From: JAWKJY01 sp041393535
GTDB lineage: Bacteria > Actinomycetota > Thermoleophilia > Gaiellales > Gaiellaceae
DNA length: 64,000 nucleotides
Assembly: GCA_041393535.1 (NCBI GenBank)
Contig: JAWKJY010000005.1
Coordinates: forward strand, 186,001-250,000
Direction of reading: 5' to 3'
The translations under genes were made by a program, and so were the position numbers. Each line of letters begins with the position of its first letter. Within the stretch, counting starts at the first letter, position 1. The notes beneath the pieces are model-generated. The model was not told the DNA's origin. It worked only from the letters and a program-made list of their open reading frames with translations, and ran no database searches. Below, in pieces: positions 7,897-17,688 of this stretch.

Positions 7897-10800
7897 ATGC
7901 GGCATCCCTTGCGACGGCTGGCCGGTCTCGCGCTGATCTCGGCGCTGTGCGCCGTCGCACTCGCCCCGCTGGGTCGCGCGGCGGAGGTCGCTTTCACGCC
8001 GCAGGTCGTGCCCGGGCGAAGCTGGCCGAGCGGGCGCTGCAGCGTCGAGTTCTTCGCCGAGTTCGCGCCGATCTCGGGCGCGACGGGCTACTCGGTCGAC
8101 TACGAATTCCTGCCCGCGCACTTCAAGTACTCGACGAGCGGGCCGCCGTTCGACGACGACTGGACCCTCTTCAGCGAGGGCGTCACGCAGCACTGGCTCG
8201 CGCCGCCCGGGGCCCATCGCCTCTACCTCGGCGGCGGCACCGGACCGACGTGCGACTTCGGGGGCAGCTACGCGATCACGAAGGCGGTCGCGGCGGTCGA
8301 GAAGCCGCAGCACCGCCTGTCGGGCACGGTGACCGGCTGCCCGGTCGATCAGCCGTCCTGCCCGAGCCCGGGCCCGCTCGCCGGGATCTCGGTCGTCGCG
8401 ACCGGAGACGGCTCGGGTCGGGCCACGACCGGCGAGGACGGCGGGTATGCGATGACGCTCGCCGAGGGCTCCTACGTCGTCACGCCGACCGCAGCGGGCT
8501 GGGCGTTCGAGCCCGCCGACCGCACGGTCGCCGTGACACAGGACGTCGCCGGCGTCGACTTCGTGGGGAGCCAGGGCCATCGCGTGACGGGCACGATCAC
8601 GGCGTGCCCGCTCGACGGCGACTGCCCGGAGCCGGTCGGGGCGCCTGGAGTGACCGTCACGGCCTCCGGCTCGTCGGGCGCGACGACGACGACGCGCGCC
8701 GACGGCACCTACGAGCTCGACCTGCCGCAGGGGGATTACACCATCCGCCCGACCCTCGCCGACGGCGAGGGTGCGTTCACCCCGGCCGCCCGGAGCCTCG
8801 CGCTCGCCGGCGACGTGGCCGGCATCGACTTCCGCACGTGCTCGCGCAAGGCGGGCGAGTTCGTGCCCTGCTCCGGCCTGCGCGTGACCGTCGCAGCGAC
8901 GCCGTCGCCCGTCGTCGTCGAGCAGAAGCCCGCCGGGCCCGTGCCGAAGGACGTGAAGGTCGTCGTCACGGTCGAGAACCTCCGCAAGACGCCGGCCTTC
9001 AACGTCACGCTCGACCAGAAGCTCCTCGTCGGCTACCGCGGCGGCGCCCAGACCGACGAGCTCGCGCTCGTCCCGAAGGAGAAGCGGCCGAAGGACGTCC
9101 GGCTCGGCACGATCGCCCCCGGCAAGAAGGCGAGGGGGACATACGTCTACGTCGCCCGCGGGGACGCGCTGCTCGACCTGACCGCGCTGGTGCGGTTCAG
9201 CGCGAGGCCGCGCAGCGCCACCCTGAAGGCCACGGGCGACGGCGAGCTCGAGATCAAGAGCAAGCTGCTCGTCGCCTCGATGACGCTCGACCGCAAGGTG
9301 CGGAGCCCGAACGCCAAGCAGCTGATCAAGGCCGGGACGGCGCTCACGGCGCGCGTGAAGCTCGAGAACCGCTCGTACTCGAAGTGGCTCTACGTGTTCG
9401 AGGTCGTCGCGCCGGAAGGGAACGCGCTCGGCGGCCACTGGCAGCCACCGGGGAAGCCGATCCACCTGACGGACTTCAGCAAGCAGGGGCTCGAGCCGGA
9501 GGCGCTGCCGCCGCTGATCGAGCTGGCGCCCAGGCAGGTCAAGGAGTACGACGTCGTCTTCACCTCGCTGGGGAGCGACCCCCGGCGCAACAGCTACCTG
9601 ATCCCCGGCCTGTGGACGTGGACGACCACGGGCAAGGTCAGGGCCGACACGCGCCAGGGCGGGACGCGCGCGAGGCTGACGCTGCTCACGCCGCTCGTCT
9701 GGACGCATGTGGACGGGCACGACGTGGTCCAGGCCGACGCCCGGAAGCAGGTGCTCCTCGACCCCGATCGCCGCGAGCTCCTGCTCTCCTTCGACGATCG
9801 TGCCAAGGACGTCGCGCCGTACTCCGCGGTCGCCGACTGGGCCTACTACTCGACGGGCATCGTCCAGGGGGCGTTCCTCTGGGTGGGCGCGGCGCTCCAC
9901 GGGGTGAAGTTCCTCGCCGTCGACCTGCCGACGATGGCGGTGGGCGGCGCGCTCGAGCTGCCGACGCTGGTGAAGAAGTTCACGCTCTACCAGACCGAGC
10001 TCTGGCGCGCGGCGAGCCGGGACGAGTCGCTGAAGCGCGAGTGGCTCGGGCGCATCCGGTCGGTCGCGCAGGCGAACTTCGACGCGGTGATCCAGGGCGA
10101 CGTCCAGGTGTACGACGCGATCGACCGGGCCGTTCTCGACCACTACGCGCGCATGTACGACGAGTACCAGGCGGGCGACTGGGCGAAGGCGTCGAGCGAG
10201 CTCGGGATCGACGGTGCCGAGCGCGCGCTCGACGTCGCCTCCGTCCTCGTGCCCATCGCCGCGCCGCGGCTCCTGGCCCGCTTCCCGGAGGTCGCGGCCG
10301 CAGCGGCGGCCGCCAAGGAGCGCGCCTTCGCCCAGGCGGGCGAGGCGCTGTCCGCCCTCGGCGTGGCCGGCGGCCGCCTGCCGGCCGCGCTTGCCGCGCT
10401 GACGGGCGCCACGGTCCCGGAGGGGATGCCGCTCAGCCGGGCGTTGGCGAAGCAGCTCCTCGGCCTGACCGATGCGCAGTACGACTTCCTGACGTCGTAC
10501 TTCAAGGGCAAGGACCTGCTGTACACGTTCCGCTCGCGCGCGTTCGAGGCGCTCGACTGGGTCGGCGCGTACCTGAAGCCCGAGCAGTTCAAGATCGGCT
10601 CGGTCGACTGGATCGACGCCGAGTACCTCGGCTACGACCCGGGCGACGTCGGCCGGCTGATCCTGAAGAAGCCGATCAACCGGGCCGCGGTGGAGCGGCA
10701 GCTCGCGAACGAGGGGTGGACGGAGCGCTCGCAGCGCTGGAAGGACGTGATGGACCGGCTCGACACGCGCGAGTTCGAGTGGTTCACCGACAAGCCGCAG

Positions 10801-11331
10801 TACCGCCGTTCGATGTTCGAGTGGTGGACCGAGGGCGAGGTCGACTTCACCTTCAACTGGAAGGACAACCTCGTCGACCCGTCCGCGGCGCCGCTCGAGC
10901 AGCCCACGATCGCCGGCTTCCGGCTCGCGCGCAAGACGCGTTTCGACCGCGCGCTGAAGCAGAAGGTGGTCGAGTACGTCGTCGAGGTGGACCCCGACCG
11001 GACCGGCAGCTGGCAGTCCGTCGTCGGCGACATCGACGGCGTCGGCCTGACCGACGCGGCCGGGTTCGGGCTCGACGACGCGGCGCACGTCAGGGTCGGG
11101 AACGTCCTCCGGAGCAGCCCACTCGAGACCAGGCACCTCGAGACGGCGAGCTGGACGAAGGACGGCCAGTTCGTCTTCCCCGAGAAGCTGCGGTTCATGA
11201 CCAAGGGGCTCGTCGCCCAGGTCGGGCCGGACGGCGTCATCCGGCTCGTGAAGTTCAACCCGCGGCTCTCGAGCCTGCGCGGCCCGGCGAACTACCAGCT
11301 GTGGTTCGACGGCGGCTGGGTCGCGCCGTAG
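7897..11331 (+). CDS. Large secreted protein with two carboxypeptidase-regulatory-like repeats, function unknown
   Basis: A 1144-residue protein with a cleavable signal peptide (residues 1-30, ending LGRAAE). After a ~100-residue domain come two ~90-residue beta repeats. Each begins GT(V/I)TxCPxD, has a TxxDGxYxxxLxxGxYxxxP core, and ends DVAG(V/I)DF, the pattern of surface-exposed carboxypeptidase-regulatory-like/Cna-B folds. The middle part looks immunoglobulin-like with Lys/Arg-rich stretches. The C-terminal ~500 residues are helical then mixed (YEWFTDKPQY-like aromatic motifs, a VVGDIDG loop) and match no family I recognise. The arrangement of adhesion repeats followed by a unique C-terminal region recalls large secreted effectors. 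The start has a weak GAAGAGG site. Confidence 0.75.
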   Translation: MRHPLRRLAGLALISALCAVALAPLGRAAEVAFTPQVVPGRSWPSGRCSVEFFAEFAPISGATGYSVDYEFLPAHFKYSTSGPPFDDDWTLFSEGVTQHWLAPPGAHRLYLGGGTGPTCDFGGSYAITKAVAAVEKPQHRLSGTVTGCPVDQPSCPSPGPLAGISVVATGDGSGRATTGEDGGYAMTLAEGSYVVTPTAAGWAFEPADRTVAVTQDVAGVDFVGSQGHRVTGTITACPLDGDCPEPVGAPGVTVTASGSSGATTTTRADGTYELDLPQGDYTIRPTLADGEGAFTPAARSLALAGDVAGIDFRTCSRKAGEFVPCSGLRVTVAATPSPVVVEQKPAGPVPKDVKVVVTVENLRKTPAFNVTLDQKLLVGYRGGAQTDELALVPKEKRPKDVRLGTIAPGKKARGTYVYVARGDALLDLTALVRFSARPRSATLKATGDGELEIKSKLLVASMTLDRKVRSPNAKQLIKAGTALTARVKLENRSYSKWLYVFEVVAPEGNALGGHWQPPGKPIHLTDFSKQGLEPEALPPLIELAPRQVKEYDVVFTSLGSDPRRNSYLIPGLWTWTTTGKVRADTRQGGTRARLTLLTPLVWTHVDGHDVVQADARKQVLLDPDRRELLLSFDDRAKDVAPYSAVADWAYYSTGIVQGAFLWVGAALHGVKFLAVDLPTMAVGGALELPTLVKKFTLYQTELWRAASRDESLKREWLGRIRSVAQANFDAVIQGDVQVYDAIDRAVLDHYARMYDEYQAGDWAKASSELGIDGAERALDVASVLVPIAAPRLLARFPEVAAAAAAAKERAFAQAGEALSALGVAGGRLPAALAALTGATVPEGMPLSRALAKQLLGLTDAQYDFLTSYFKGKDLLYTFRSRAFEALDWVGAYLKPEQFKIGSVDWIDAEYLGYDPGDVGRLILKKPINRAAVERQLANEGWTERSQRWKDVMDRLDTREFEWFTDKPQYRRSMFEWWTEGEVDFTFNWKDNLVDPSAAPLEQPTIAGFRLARKTRFDRALKQKVVEYVVEVDPDRTGSWQSVVGDIDGVGLTDAAGFGLDDAAHVRVGNVLRSSPLETRHLETASWTKDGQFVFPEKLRFMTKGLVAQVGPDGVIRLVKFNPRLSSLRGPANYQLWFDGGWVAP

Positions 11332-11340
11332 GCCACGGAC

Positions 11341-11356
11341 GCCCGGCGATCCGGGC
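11341..11356 (+). terminator. Short GC hairpin after the large secreted protein gene
   Basis: GCCCGG and CCGGGC arms are separated by CGAT, ten bases past the stop codon. There is no U-tract, so this is a weak candidate. Confidence 0.35.
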
Positions 11357-11420
11357 CCTCCGAGGCGGCTGGCTGCCCCACTTGCCGGGTCGTGATCCCG
11401 CCTCTTCCGGCCGACCGCAC

Positions 11421-11426
11421 TAGAAT
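11421..11426 (+). promoter_or_regulatory. Candidate -10 box of rpoD
   Basis: TAGAAT, a good actinobacterial -10 hexamer, lies about 86 bases before the rpoD ATG in otherwise GC-rich DNA. No convincing -35 is seen at normal spacing. Confidence 0.4.
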
Positions 11427-11511
11427 GCGCGCACCCTGGGCCCGGGCGCCGTTCCCGAAGCGCCCGTGCCGGGGCTCCAGCGCGTCACCTGCACGAGAAA
11501 GGCGGGAGCCC

Positions 11512-12603
<1,092 letters not shown>

Positions 12604-12647
12604 CGGCGCGCGCCACCGTACCGCCGGGCCCCTGCCGGGGGCGCCGT

Positions 12648-12653
12648 TAGCCT
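12648..12653 (+). promoter_or_regulatory. Leaderless -10 box (TAGCCT) of the CDF gene
   Basis: A TANNNT hexamer ends 6 nt before the GTG start and there is no ribosome-binding site, so the mRNA probably starts at the start codon. Confidence 0.5.
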
Positions 12654-12659
12654 GTTCGC

Positions 12660-14018
12660 GTGTCCCCGCAGCGGCGAACCGCGCTCGTCTCCGTCGTCGC
12701 GGCCGGCGTCCTGATCGTCGTCAAGCTGACGATCGGCCTCGCGACGGGCTCGCTGGGACTGGTCTCCGAGGCGATCCACTCGGGCACCGACATGGTCGCC
12801 GCGCTCCTGACGTTCTTCGCCGTCGGGGTCTCCGGCCGCCCGGCCGACCGCTCGCACCCGTACGGGCACGGGAAGGCGGAGCACCTGTCCGCGCTCGCCG
12901 AGGCCGTGCTGCTCGTCGGCGCGTCGCTCTTCATCGCGTACAAGGCGATCGACCGGCTCGCCTCCTCGGGCCATCCGGAGGTGGACGCCGCCTGGTACGC
13001 GATCGCCGTCCTGATCGGCGTGATCGCGATCGACGTCAGCCGGGCGCTGATCTCGTGGCGCGCCTCGCGGCGCTACGGCAGCGCAGCCCTGGCCGCGAGC
13101 GCCATGCACTTCGCGAGCGACCTCGCCGGGTCGGTCGCGGTGCTGATCGGCCTGATCTGCGTGCGGGCGGGCTTCGAGCAGGGCGACTCGATCGCGGCGC
13201 TGCTCGTCGCCCTGCTCGTGCTCGGCGCCGCCGGCCACCTCGTCCGCCAGAACGTCGACGTCCTGATGGACCGGACGAACGCGGACGCGCACGAGCGCGC
13301 CCGCCAGGCGATCGCGGAGCTCGGCCCGAGCGTGCTCGTCCGGCGGCTGCGGATGCGCGAGTCGGCGGGCCGGCACTTCGCGGACGTCGTCATCGCCGTG
13401 CCCCCGGGCGCCGCGGTGGCCCAGGGCCACGCCCTCGCCGACGAGGTGGAGGACGCGGTCCAGCGCGCCCTGCCGGGAGCGGACGTCGTCGTCCACGTCG
13501 AGCCGGAGGGCCACGGCGCCGCGCTGCGCGAGCAGGCGCTCGCCGCCGCGCTCGGCGTACCGCGCGTGCGGGAGATCCACAACGTGAACGTCGTCGAGCT
13601 GGCCGACCGGACGGTCGTCTCGCTCCACCTGAAGCTGCCCGGCGACCTGAGCCTCGAGGAGGCGCACGAGATCGCCTCCTCGGTCGAGGCGGCGATCCTC
13701 GCCGCGGTCCCCGCGATCGAGGAGGTGCAGACGCATCTCGAGCCGCTGGCCGAGCCGGCCGCCGGCAGCGCGCCGCGCGCGGCCGACGTCGCCCAGGCGC
13801 AGGCGGAGATCGCGGCGATCGTCCGGGCCGCGACCGGGCAGCCGCCGCGCGAGCTCCGCTTCCTCGAGACCCCGCAGGGGCTCGTCGCGTTCCTCACGCT
13901 TGGGCTGCCGCCCGAGAGCACCCTCGCCGCCGCGCACGGCCGGGCGAGCGAGGTCGAGGAGGGGATCCGCCAGGAGCGCACCGACATCGCGGACGTGATC
14001 GTCCACACGGAGCCGTAG
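12660..14018 (+). CDS. Cation diffusion facilitator with three tandem C-terminal domains
   Basis: A 452-residue metal-ion/proton antiporter of the CDF family, exporting divalent cations such as Zn2+, Fe2+ or Mn2+. About six membrane helices fill residues 5-205. The two metal-binding motifs are HSGTD in helix 2 (SEAIHSGTDMVAA) and HFASD in helix 5 (SAMHFASDLAGS), the HxxxD/HxxxD pattern typical of zinc- or iron-type CDFs. The cytoplasmic part is unusual. It has three successive ~75-residue dimerisation-like units, each ending VHVEP, THLEP or VHTEP, whereas most family members have one. The gene appears leaderless. Confidence 0.88.
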   Translation: MSPQRRTALVSVVAAGVLIVVKLTIGLATGSLGLVSEAIHSGTDMVAALLTFFAVGVSGRPADRSHPYGHGKAEHLSALAEAVLLVGASLFIAYKAIDRLASSGHPEVDAAWYAIAVLIGVIAIDVSRALISWRASRRYGSAALAASAMHFASDLAGSVAVLIGLICVRAGFEQGDSIAALLVALLVLGAAGHLVRQNVDVLMDRTNADAHERARQAIAELGPSVLVRRLRMRESAGRHFADVVIAVPPGAAVAQGHALADEVEDAVQRALPGADVVVHVEPEGHGAALREQALAAALGVPRVREIHNVNVVELADRTVVSLHLKLPGDLSLEEAHEIASSVEAAILAAVPAIEEVQTHLEPLAEPAAGSAPRAADVAQAQAEIAAIVRAATGQPPRELRFLETPQGLVAFLTLGLPPESTLAAAHGRASEVEEGIRQERTDIADVIVHTEP

Positions 14019-14026
14019 GGCGCCGG

Positions 14027-14060
14027 GGCCGCCCTCGCGCGATGGCGCGCGAGGGCGGCC
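14027..14060. terminator. Bidirectional terminator hairpin
   Basis: A 14-bp perfect stem (GGCCGCCCTCGCGC with its complement) and a 6-nt loop sit between the convergent CDF gene and the 14091-14897 gene. There is no U-run on either side. Confidence 0.6.
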
Positions 14061-14090
14061 GGAATGGGGGCGGCGGGCCTCCAGCCACGG

Positions 14091-14897
14091 TCAGTCGTCG
14101 GCGTCGTCCCCGGGGTGATAGTCGCTGTCGGGCTCGTCCTCGTGGTCGTCCTCGTGCTCTCGCTCCCGCTCCCGCTCCCGCTCCCGCTCGGACGCCTGCT
14201 TCTCCGCCTCGCTCGGCTCGCCCTCATCGTGGTGCGACGCGATCGGCGGCGGCGTCGGCGCGGGAGCGGGGGCCGGCGGCGACGGGGCCGGCGCCGGAGG
14301 TGGCGCGGGCGCTGGCGTGCCGGAGGGCGGTGGTGCGGCTTGCCTCGGCTTCGTCCTCGGCCTCGGCTTCGACGGCGGGGCCGATCGCGGCGCGGGCGGC
14401 GCGCTCGCGGGCCGGGTCGTCGGCCGGGCGCCCGGCGCGGCGGCGGACGTGCTGGTCCGACGCCGGGCGGGCCCGGAGGTCGGCGCCGGCCGGGAGGCGG
14501 GCGCCGTCGTCGTGGTCGGCGCGGGACGAGGCTCGGGGCCGTTCGCCCGCACGGGGGCCGGTCGCAGGGGGCCGCCGTCCCCGATCGACGCCGAGGGCGG
14601 CGGCCCGCCCGTGCGGTCCGGTGCCGGGGCGGCGGGCGCGGCCGGCGCCCCGGCGGGCGATGCGGCCGCCGGCGAGTGCGGCGCGTCCTCGACCAGCGCC
14701 GCGGCGTTCACCTCGCCCTCGAGCGCGAGCCGACGGCCGAGCTCCCCGACGCCGGCGCCCGGCTGCGCCGCGACGTTGAGGAGCGCCTGGTTCGCGACGA
14801 TCGCGCCGCCGACGGCGAGCCCGAGCAGGAGGGCGAGCTGGGTCCTCGGGCCCGGCCAGCGGGCGAGCCGTCGTAGCCCGTGGGCCGGCCGGCTCAT
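14091..14897 (-). CDS. Membrane-anchored proline-rich protein with Glu-Arg repeat tail
   Basis: A 268-residue protein of unknown function. Residues 18-45 form one hydrophobic helix (QLALLLGLAVGGAIVANQAL). A short conserved-looking segment follows (GVGELGRRLALEGEVNAAALVED), then ~150 residues of Pro/Ala/Thr-rich linker. The C-terminus is highly charged: a run of Glu-Arg dipeptides, then an Asp/His-rich end. Its ATG overlaps the ferredoxin stop codon (ATGA), so it is the last gene of the ApbE-redox operon. I looked for the [DN]xx[ST]GA[ST] flavinylation motif and found none. It may be an envelope scaffold or spacer. Confidence 0.65.
   Translation of the reverse strand: MSRPAHGLRRLARWPGPRTQLALLLGLAVGGAIVANQALLNVAAQPGAGVGELGRRLALEGEVNAAALVEDAPHSPAAASPAGAPAAPAAPAPDRTGGPPPSASIGDGGPLRPAPVRANGPEPRPAPTTTTAPASRPAPTSGPARRRTSTSAAAPGARPTTRPASAPPAPRSAPPSKPRPRTKPRQAAPPPSGTPAPAPPPAPAPSPPAPAPAPTPPPIASHHDEGEPSEAEKQASEREREREREREHEDDHEDEPDSDYHPGDDADD
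14161..14190 (-). repeat. Hexanucleotide tandem repeat coding for Glu-Arg dipeptides
   Basis: CGCTCC is repeated four times followed by CGCTCG, inside the charged tail of the preceding gene. The unit is in frame and could vary in copy number by slippage. Confidence 0.85.
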
Positions 14898-15106
14898 CCG
14901 GCCACCACGGCGCCGGTCGTCGCGTCGAGGATCCGGATGGCGCTCAGCGGGCACAGCTCCGCCGCCTCGATCACGGAGGCGTCGTCCGTCTCGGCGACCC
15001 GCGTGCGGGCGAGCCCGTCGGCGAGCGTGAACACGTCGGGCGAGAGCTGGACGCACGAGCCGTAGCCCGTGCAGGAATCGACGTCGAGCTCGACGCGGTA
15101 CGTCAT
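14894..15106 (-). CDS. Small 3Fe-4S-type ferredoxin
   Basis: A 70-residue electron carrier. Three cysteines are positioned for one cluster (DSCTGYGSC and AELCPLSAI). The residue where a 4Fe-4S ferredoxin has its second Cys is Tyr/Gly, which is the pattern of the single-cluster [3Fe-4S] ferredoxins that serve P450s and other oxidoreductases in actinobacteria. It starts within the stop codon of the ferric-reductase-like gene (ATGA) and ends in the start of the proline-rich gene, so all three are translationally coupled. It probably moves electrons to or from the membrane flavin/heme protein encoded upstream. Confidence 0.85.
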   Translation of the reverse strand: MTYRVELDVDSCTGYGSCVQLSPDVFTLADGLARTRVAETDDASVIEAAELCPLSAIRILDATTGAVVAG

Positions 15107-15696
15107 CGCGCGGTCGCTCCTTCCTCGGTGGGAGTGGGTCGGGCCGCCGGGGCCGGCCGCGGGCGGCGCTGCGGCGGGCCGGCGAACGCCCGCCAGGCGG
15201 TCGCCGTCCCGACGGCGCCGGCTGCGCCGCCGTAGACGAGGACGGCCCACGTCTGGCCGGAGTCGGTGCCGGCGAGGACGCCGTGCACGGTGATGGCGGC
15301 GAAGATCGGATACGTCGTCCAGTGCAGGGCACGCCAGCGGGCCACGCCGACGCGCTTGCGCAGCCAGAACGAGGCCACGACGAGCACGAGCGCCTCGGCG
15401 GCGACGACGCCGACGGCAGACCAGACCGTCCGGTACTCGAGCAGGCCGGGCACGAACAGGGACGCGATCGAGACCGGCACGGCTCGGTCGAGCACGAGCG
15501 TCGCCATGTGGATCCCGAGCGCGCACAGGGACAGGAGCGAGAGCAGCCGGTGCGTGTCGAGCACGCCGGGCGGCTTCAGGCCCGGGAACGGGCGCGCCTT
15601 GAGCACGAGCCCGGCGAGCGCCGACGCGGTGACGAGGGCGTAGGCGAGGAGCCCGCTCGCGCGCGCGAGCAGCCAGAACGTCGGGTCACCCTTCAT
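15103..15696 (-). CDS. Ferric-reductase-like transmembrane protein
   Basis: A 197-residue integral membrane protein with about five helices and a proline-rich cytoplasmic tail. Histidines within helices (LDTHRLLSLLSLCALGIHM and LHWTTYPIFAAITVHGVLAG) are spaced as in ferric-reductase-like/MsrQ-type heme b proteins, suggesting two hemes. It overlaps the apbE gene by eleven bases and the ferredoxin gene by four. A route from ferredoxin through membrane heme to an extracytoplasmic flavin carrier is the likely role, by analogy with actinobacterial ApbE operons. Heme binding is inferred from the His pattern. Confidence 0.8.
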   Translation of the reverse strand: MKGDPTFWLLARASGLLAYALVTASALAGLVLKARPFPGLKPPGVLDTHRLLSLLSLCALGIHMATLVLDRAVPVSIASLFVPGLLEYRTVWSAVGVVAAEALVLVVASFWLRKRVGVARWRALHWTTYPIFAAITVHGVLAGTDSGQTWAVLVYGGAAGAVGTATAWRAFAGPPQRRPRPAPAARPTPTEEGATAR

Positions 15697-16573
15697 GGGC
15701 CAGCCCTCCCGCCGCCACGGTGCGCCCGTCTGCCGTCACGAGCAGCGCGGGGACGCCGAGGCCGTCGGCCTCGCGCACGGCGTCCGCCTCACCGGCGACG
15801 AGCAGCGCCTTCGCGAGCACCTCCGCCTCGACCGCGGTCCCGGCGACCACGGTGACCCGGAGCAGGTCGGTCGCCGCCGGTCGGCCGGTCCGCGGGTCGA
15901 TCAGGTGGTGCTGCTCGACGCCGCCGCGGCGCCAGCGCCGTGCGTCGCGGCCCGACGTCGCGATCGCGCCGCCCTCGAAGGTCAGCTGGCGGCTGCCCGT
16001 GGCCGTCTCGATCCCGATGCGCCACGTCCCCTCCGGTGGCTCGCCGCGCGTGGCGAGGTCGCCGCCGGCGTTGACGATGCACGGGCCGGCGGTCGCGAGC
16101 AGGTCGCAGGCCCGGTCGACGGCGTACCCCTTCGCGATCCCGCCGAGGTCGAGCCTCGTGCCGGCCCCGAGCTCGACGCGCCGGCAGGCCGCGTCGACGC
16201 GGACTGCGCCCCCGCATCGCCCGGCAGCGGGCGGGGGCGCGTCGTCGGCGTCCTCGACCTCCTCGAACGACCGGTCGTAGCCGCAGGCGACGATCGCGTC
16301 GTGGATCGTGGGGTCGAACCGTCCGCCCGTCCGCTCCCGGGCCTCGAGGGCGAGCCGGACGCACTCGACGAGCTCGGGCGCGGCGTCGTCGAGCGCTCCG
16401 TCGCGGTTGAGGCGCGAGAGCTGCGAGCCGGGCAGGAAGCGGGACAGCAGCTCCTCGAGGCGGCGGAACTCCTCCTGGACGAGCTGGAGCGCCGCGCCCG
16501 GGCGGGCGCCCTCGTCCGGCTCGACCAGGCAGTCGATCCGCGTCCCCATCGCCGGGAAGACGAGGCGCTGCAT
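15686..16573 (-). CDS. apbE: FAD:protein FMN transferase ApbE
   Basis: A 295-residue magnesium-dependent flavin transferase that attaches FMN covalently to Ser/Thr of extracytoplasmic redox proteins. Visible motifs are FPAMGTRIDC at the N-terminus, SRFLPGSQLSRLN, the FAD-binding LDLGGIAKGYAVD, NAGGDLAT and IDPRTGRPA, all typical of ApbE. No lipobox or signal peptide is evident, so it may act in the cytoplasm or be exported by an unseen route. It overlaps the ferric-reductase-like gene and sits one base from the upstream proline-rich gene. Curiously, no protein with an FMN-binding domain or clear flavinylation motif is found in this operon. Confidence 0.92.
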   Translation of the reverse strand: MQRLVFPAMGTRIDCLVEPDEGARPGAALQLVQEEFRRLEELLSRFLPGSQLSRLNRDGALDDAAPELVECVRLALEARERTGGRFDPTIHDAIVACGYDRSFEEVEDADDAPPPAAGRCGGAVRVDAACRRVELGAGTRLDLGGIAKGYAVDRACDLLATAGPCIVNAGGDLATRGEPPEGTWRIGIETATGSRQLTFEGGAIATSGRDARRWRRGGVEQHHLIDPRTGRPAATDLLRVTVVAGTAVEAEVLAKALLVAGEADAVREADGLGVPALLVTADGRTVAAGGLAHEG

Positions 16574-16973
16574 CAGGAGCTCCCCGACCGGGTGATCGGC
16601 GCCGGCGCCGGCGCAGGCGCGGGCGACGGCGCGTAGACGCTGACCTGCGGCGCCCGCGTCGCGGCGCGCCGGGCCGCCTCCACTCGCTGATCGTGCTCGC
16701 GCAGGACGCGGGCGATCAGCCTGCGCCTCGCCACGAGCCGGCGCTGGTACGCGTCCCAGCGTCGGTCGAGCGTCCGCTGGACGCGCTCGGCACGGCGCTG
16801 CAGCGCCTTCTCGCGTCGGGCGAGCGCCACGGCGCGCGGGTCGGCCTGCGTCGCGGCTGCCGTGGACGACGCGGCCGCGGGCCGAACGGCCTGGTCGCGA
16901 CGACGCCGAGGACGACGAAGAACACGAGCAGCGTGGCCCCGATCACGTAGGCCCTTCCGGTGGTCAGCTTCAT
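16573..16973 (-). CDS. Small membrane-anchored basic protein, frameshifted
   Basis: A short gene starting ATG at 16973 with an N-terminal hydrophobic helix (RAYVIGATLLVFFVVLGVVA), then an Arg-rich coiled-coil-like stretch (ALARREKALQRRAERVQR) and a Pro/Ala end. The hydrophobic N-terminus and the coiled-coil are in different frames, so at least one indel lies near 16880-16900. The stop codon touches the apbE start. Function is unknown. As the first of three similarly built neighbours it probably belongs to the redox operon. Confidence 0.55.
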
Positions 16974-16978
16974 GGCGC

Positions 16979-17688
16979 TCACTTCTTCGGGCTCGGCTGC
17001 GTCGTCGTCGGCGGCGGGGCCGGCGAGGGCGCGGGCTGGACGACGGGCGGCTGGGCGCCGGCGCAGGAGCGGGTGCCGGCAGGCGCCGGTGCAGGAGCGG
17101 GTGCCGGTGCAGGAGCGGGCGGTGCAGGCGCAGGTGCCGGCGCGGGCGCAGGCACCGGCTCGGTCGGCGCCGGAGCCGGCTCGCCAGGTGCCGGTGCGGG
17201 CTCGGGCCGCCGGCGGGCTGGGCCGGGGGCGCGGGCTGGGGCTGGGGCTGCGGCTGGGGCCGCGTGCGCGGCGGGCGGGCGGGCTCGCGCTCCTCCTTCG
17301 GGAGCTCTCCGTGCGCGTCTCGGGCACGGGCCGCTCCGGCGGGAGCCAGACCACCCTGACCACGGGCGCCGCCGGCGCCGCGGGGGCGCCGGCGCCGGCA
17401 GCGGCGCTCGCGGGCCGCCCGCTCCGCCTGCTCGCGGGCCCGCGTTCGTGCCGACCGGGCGAGCGCGGCGGTGCTGCGGGCGGCCGCAGCGGGCGGCCGC
17501 AGCGGCCGACGCTCCCCGGGGCTCGGCCGACGCTCCCGCGGCTGGTCGGAGACCAGCACGCCGTCGTCCCTCGTCGCCGGGGCGGCCGTCGTGTCCGCCG
17601 TCCGGTCGTCGCCCGCGATCGCCCAGGCGGCGCCGAAGGCGACGACCGGGATCGCCAGGGCGACCCGCGTGAGCCCGAGCCTAGCCAC
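16979..17688 (-). CDS. Membrane-anchored Pro/Ala-repeat protein, frameshifted
   Basis: The GTG start at 17688 overlaps the TAG of the preceding gene. The N-terminus has a hydrophobic segment (VALAIPVVAFGAAWAIAG). A middle part reads APVVRVVWLPPERP, and the end is a long run of Pro-Ala and Pro-Gln dipeptides terminating in PTTTQPSPKK. The coherent reading needs at least two or three frame changes between about 17300 and 17450 and again near 17200. The whole stretch is extremely GC-rich low-complexity DNA, where indel errors are expected. No enzymatic domain is visible. Confidence 0.5.
17060..17180 (-). repeat. Imperfect GC-rich repeats coding Pro-Ala dipeptides
   Basis: Iterated GCAGGAGCGGGTGCCGGT-like units, and variants of them, encode the alternating Pro-Ala segment of the neighbouring membrane protein. 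They are likely prone to slippage and sequencing indels. Confidence 0.7.

Noticed and set aside
4762..11136. A 2124-residue open frame on the reverse strand running through several genes
   Set aside because: Only its end is the real sigma gene; the rest is antisense to the 7897-11331 gene. Composition is Arg/Asp/Gly-rich without domains, as expected from very high GC.
16979..17688. Programmed ribosomal frameshifting in the Pro/Ala gene
   Set aside because: No slippery heptamer or conserved pseudoknot was seen, several opposite shifts are needed, and the region is repetitive; indel error is simpler.
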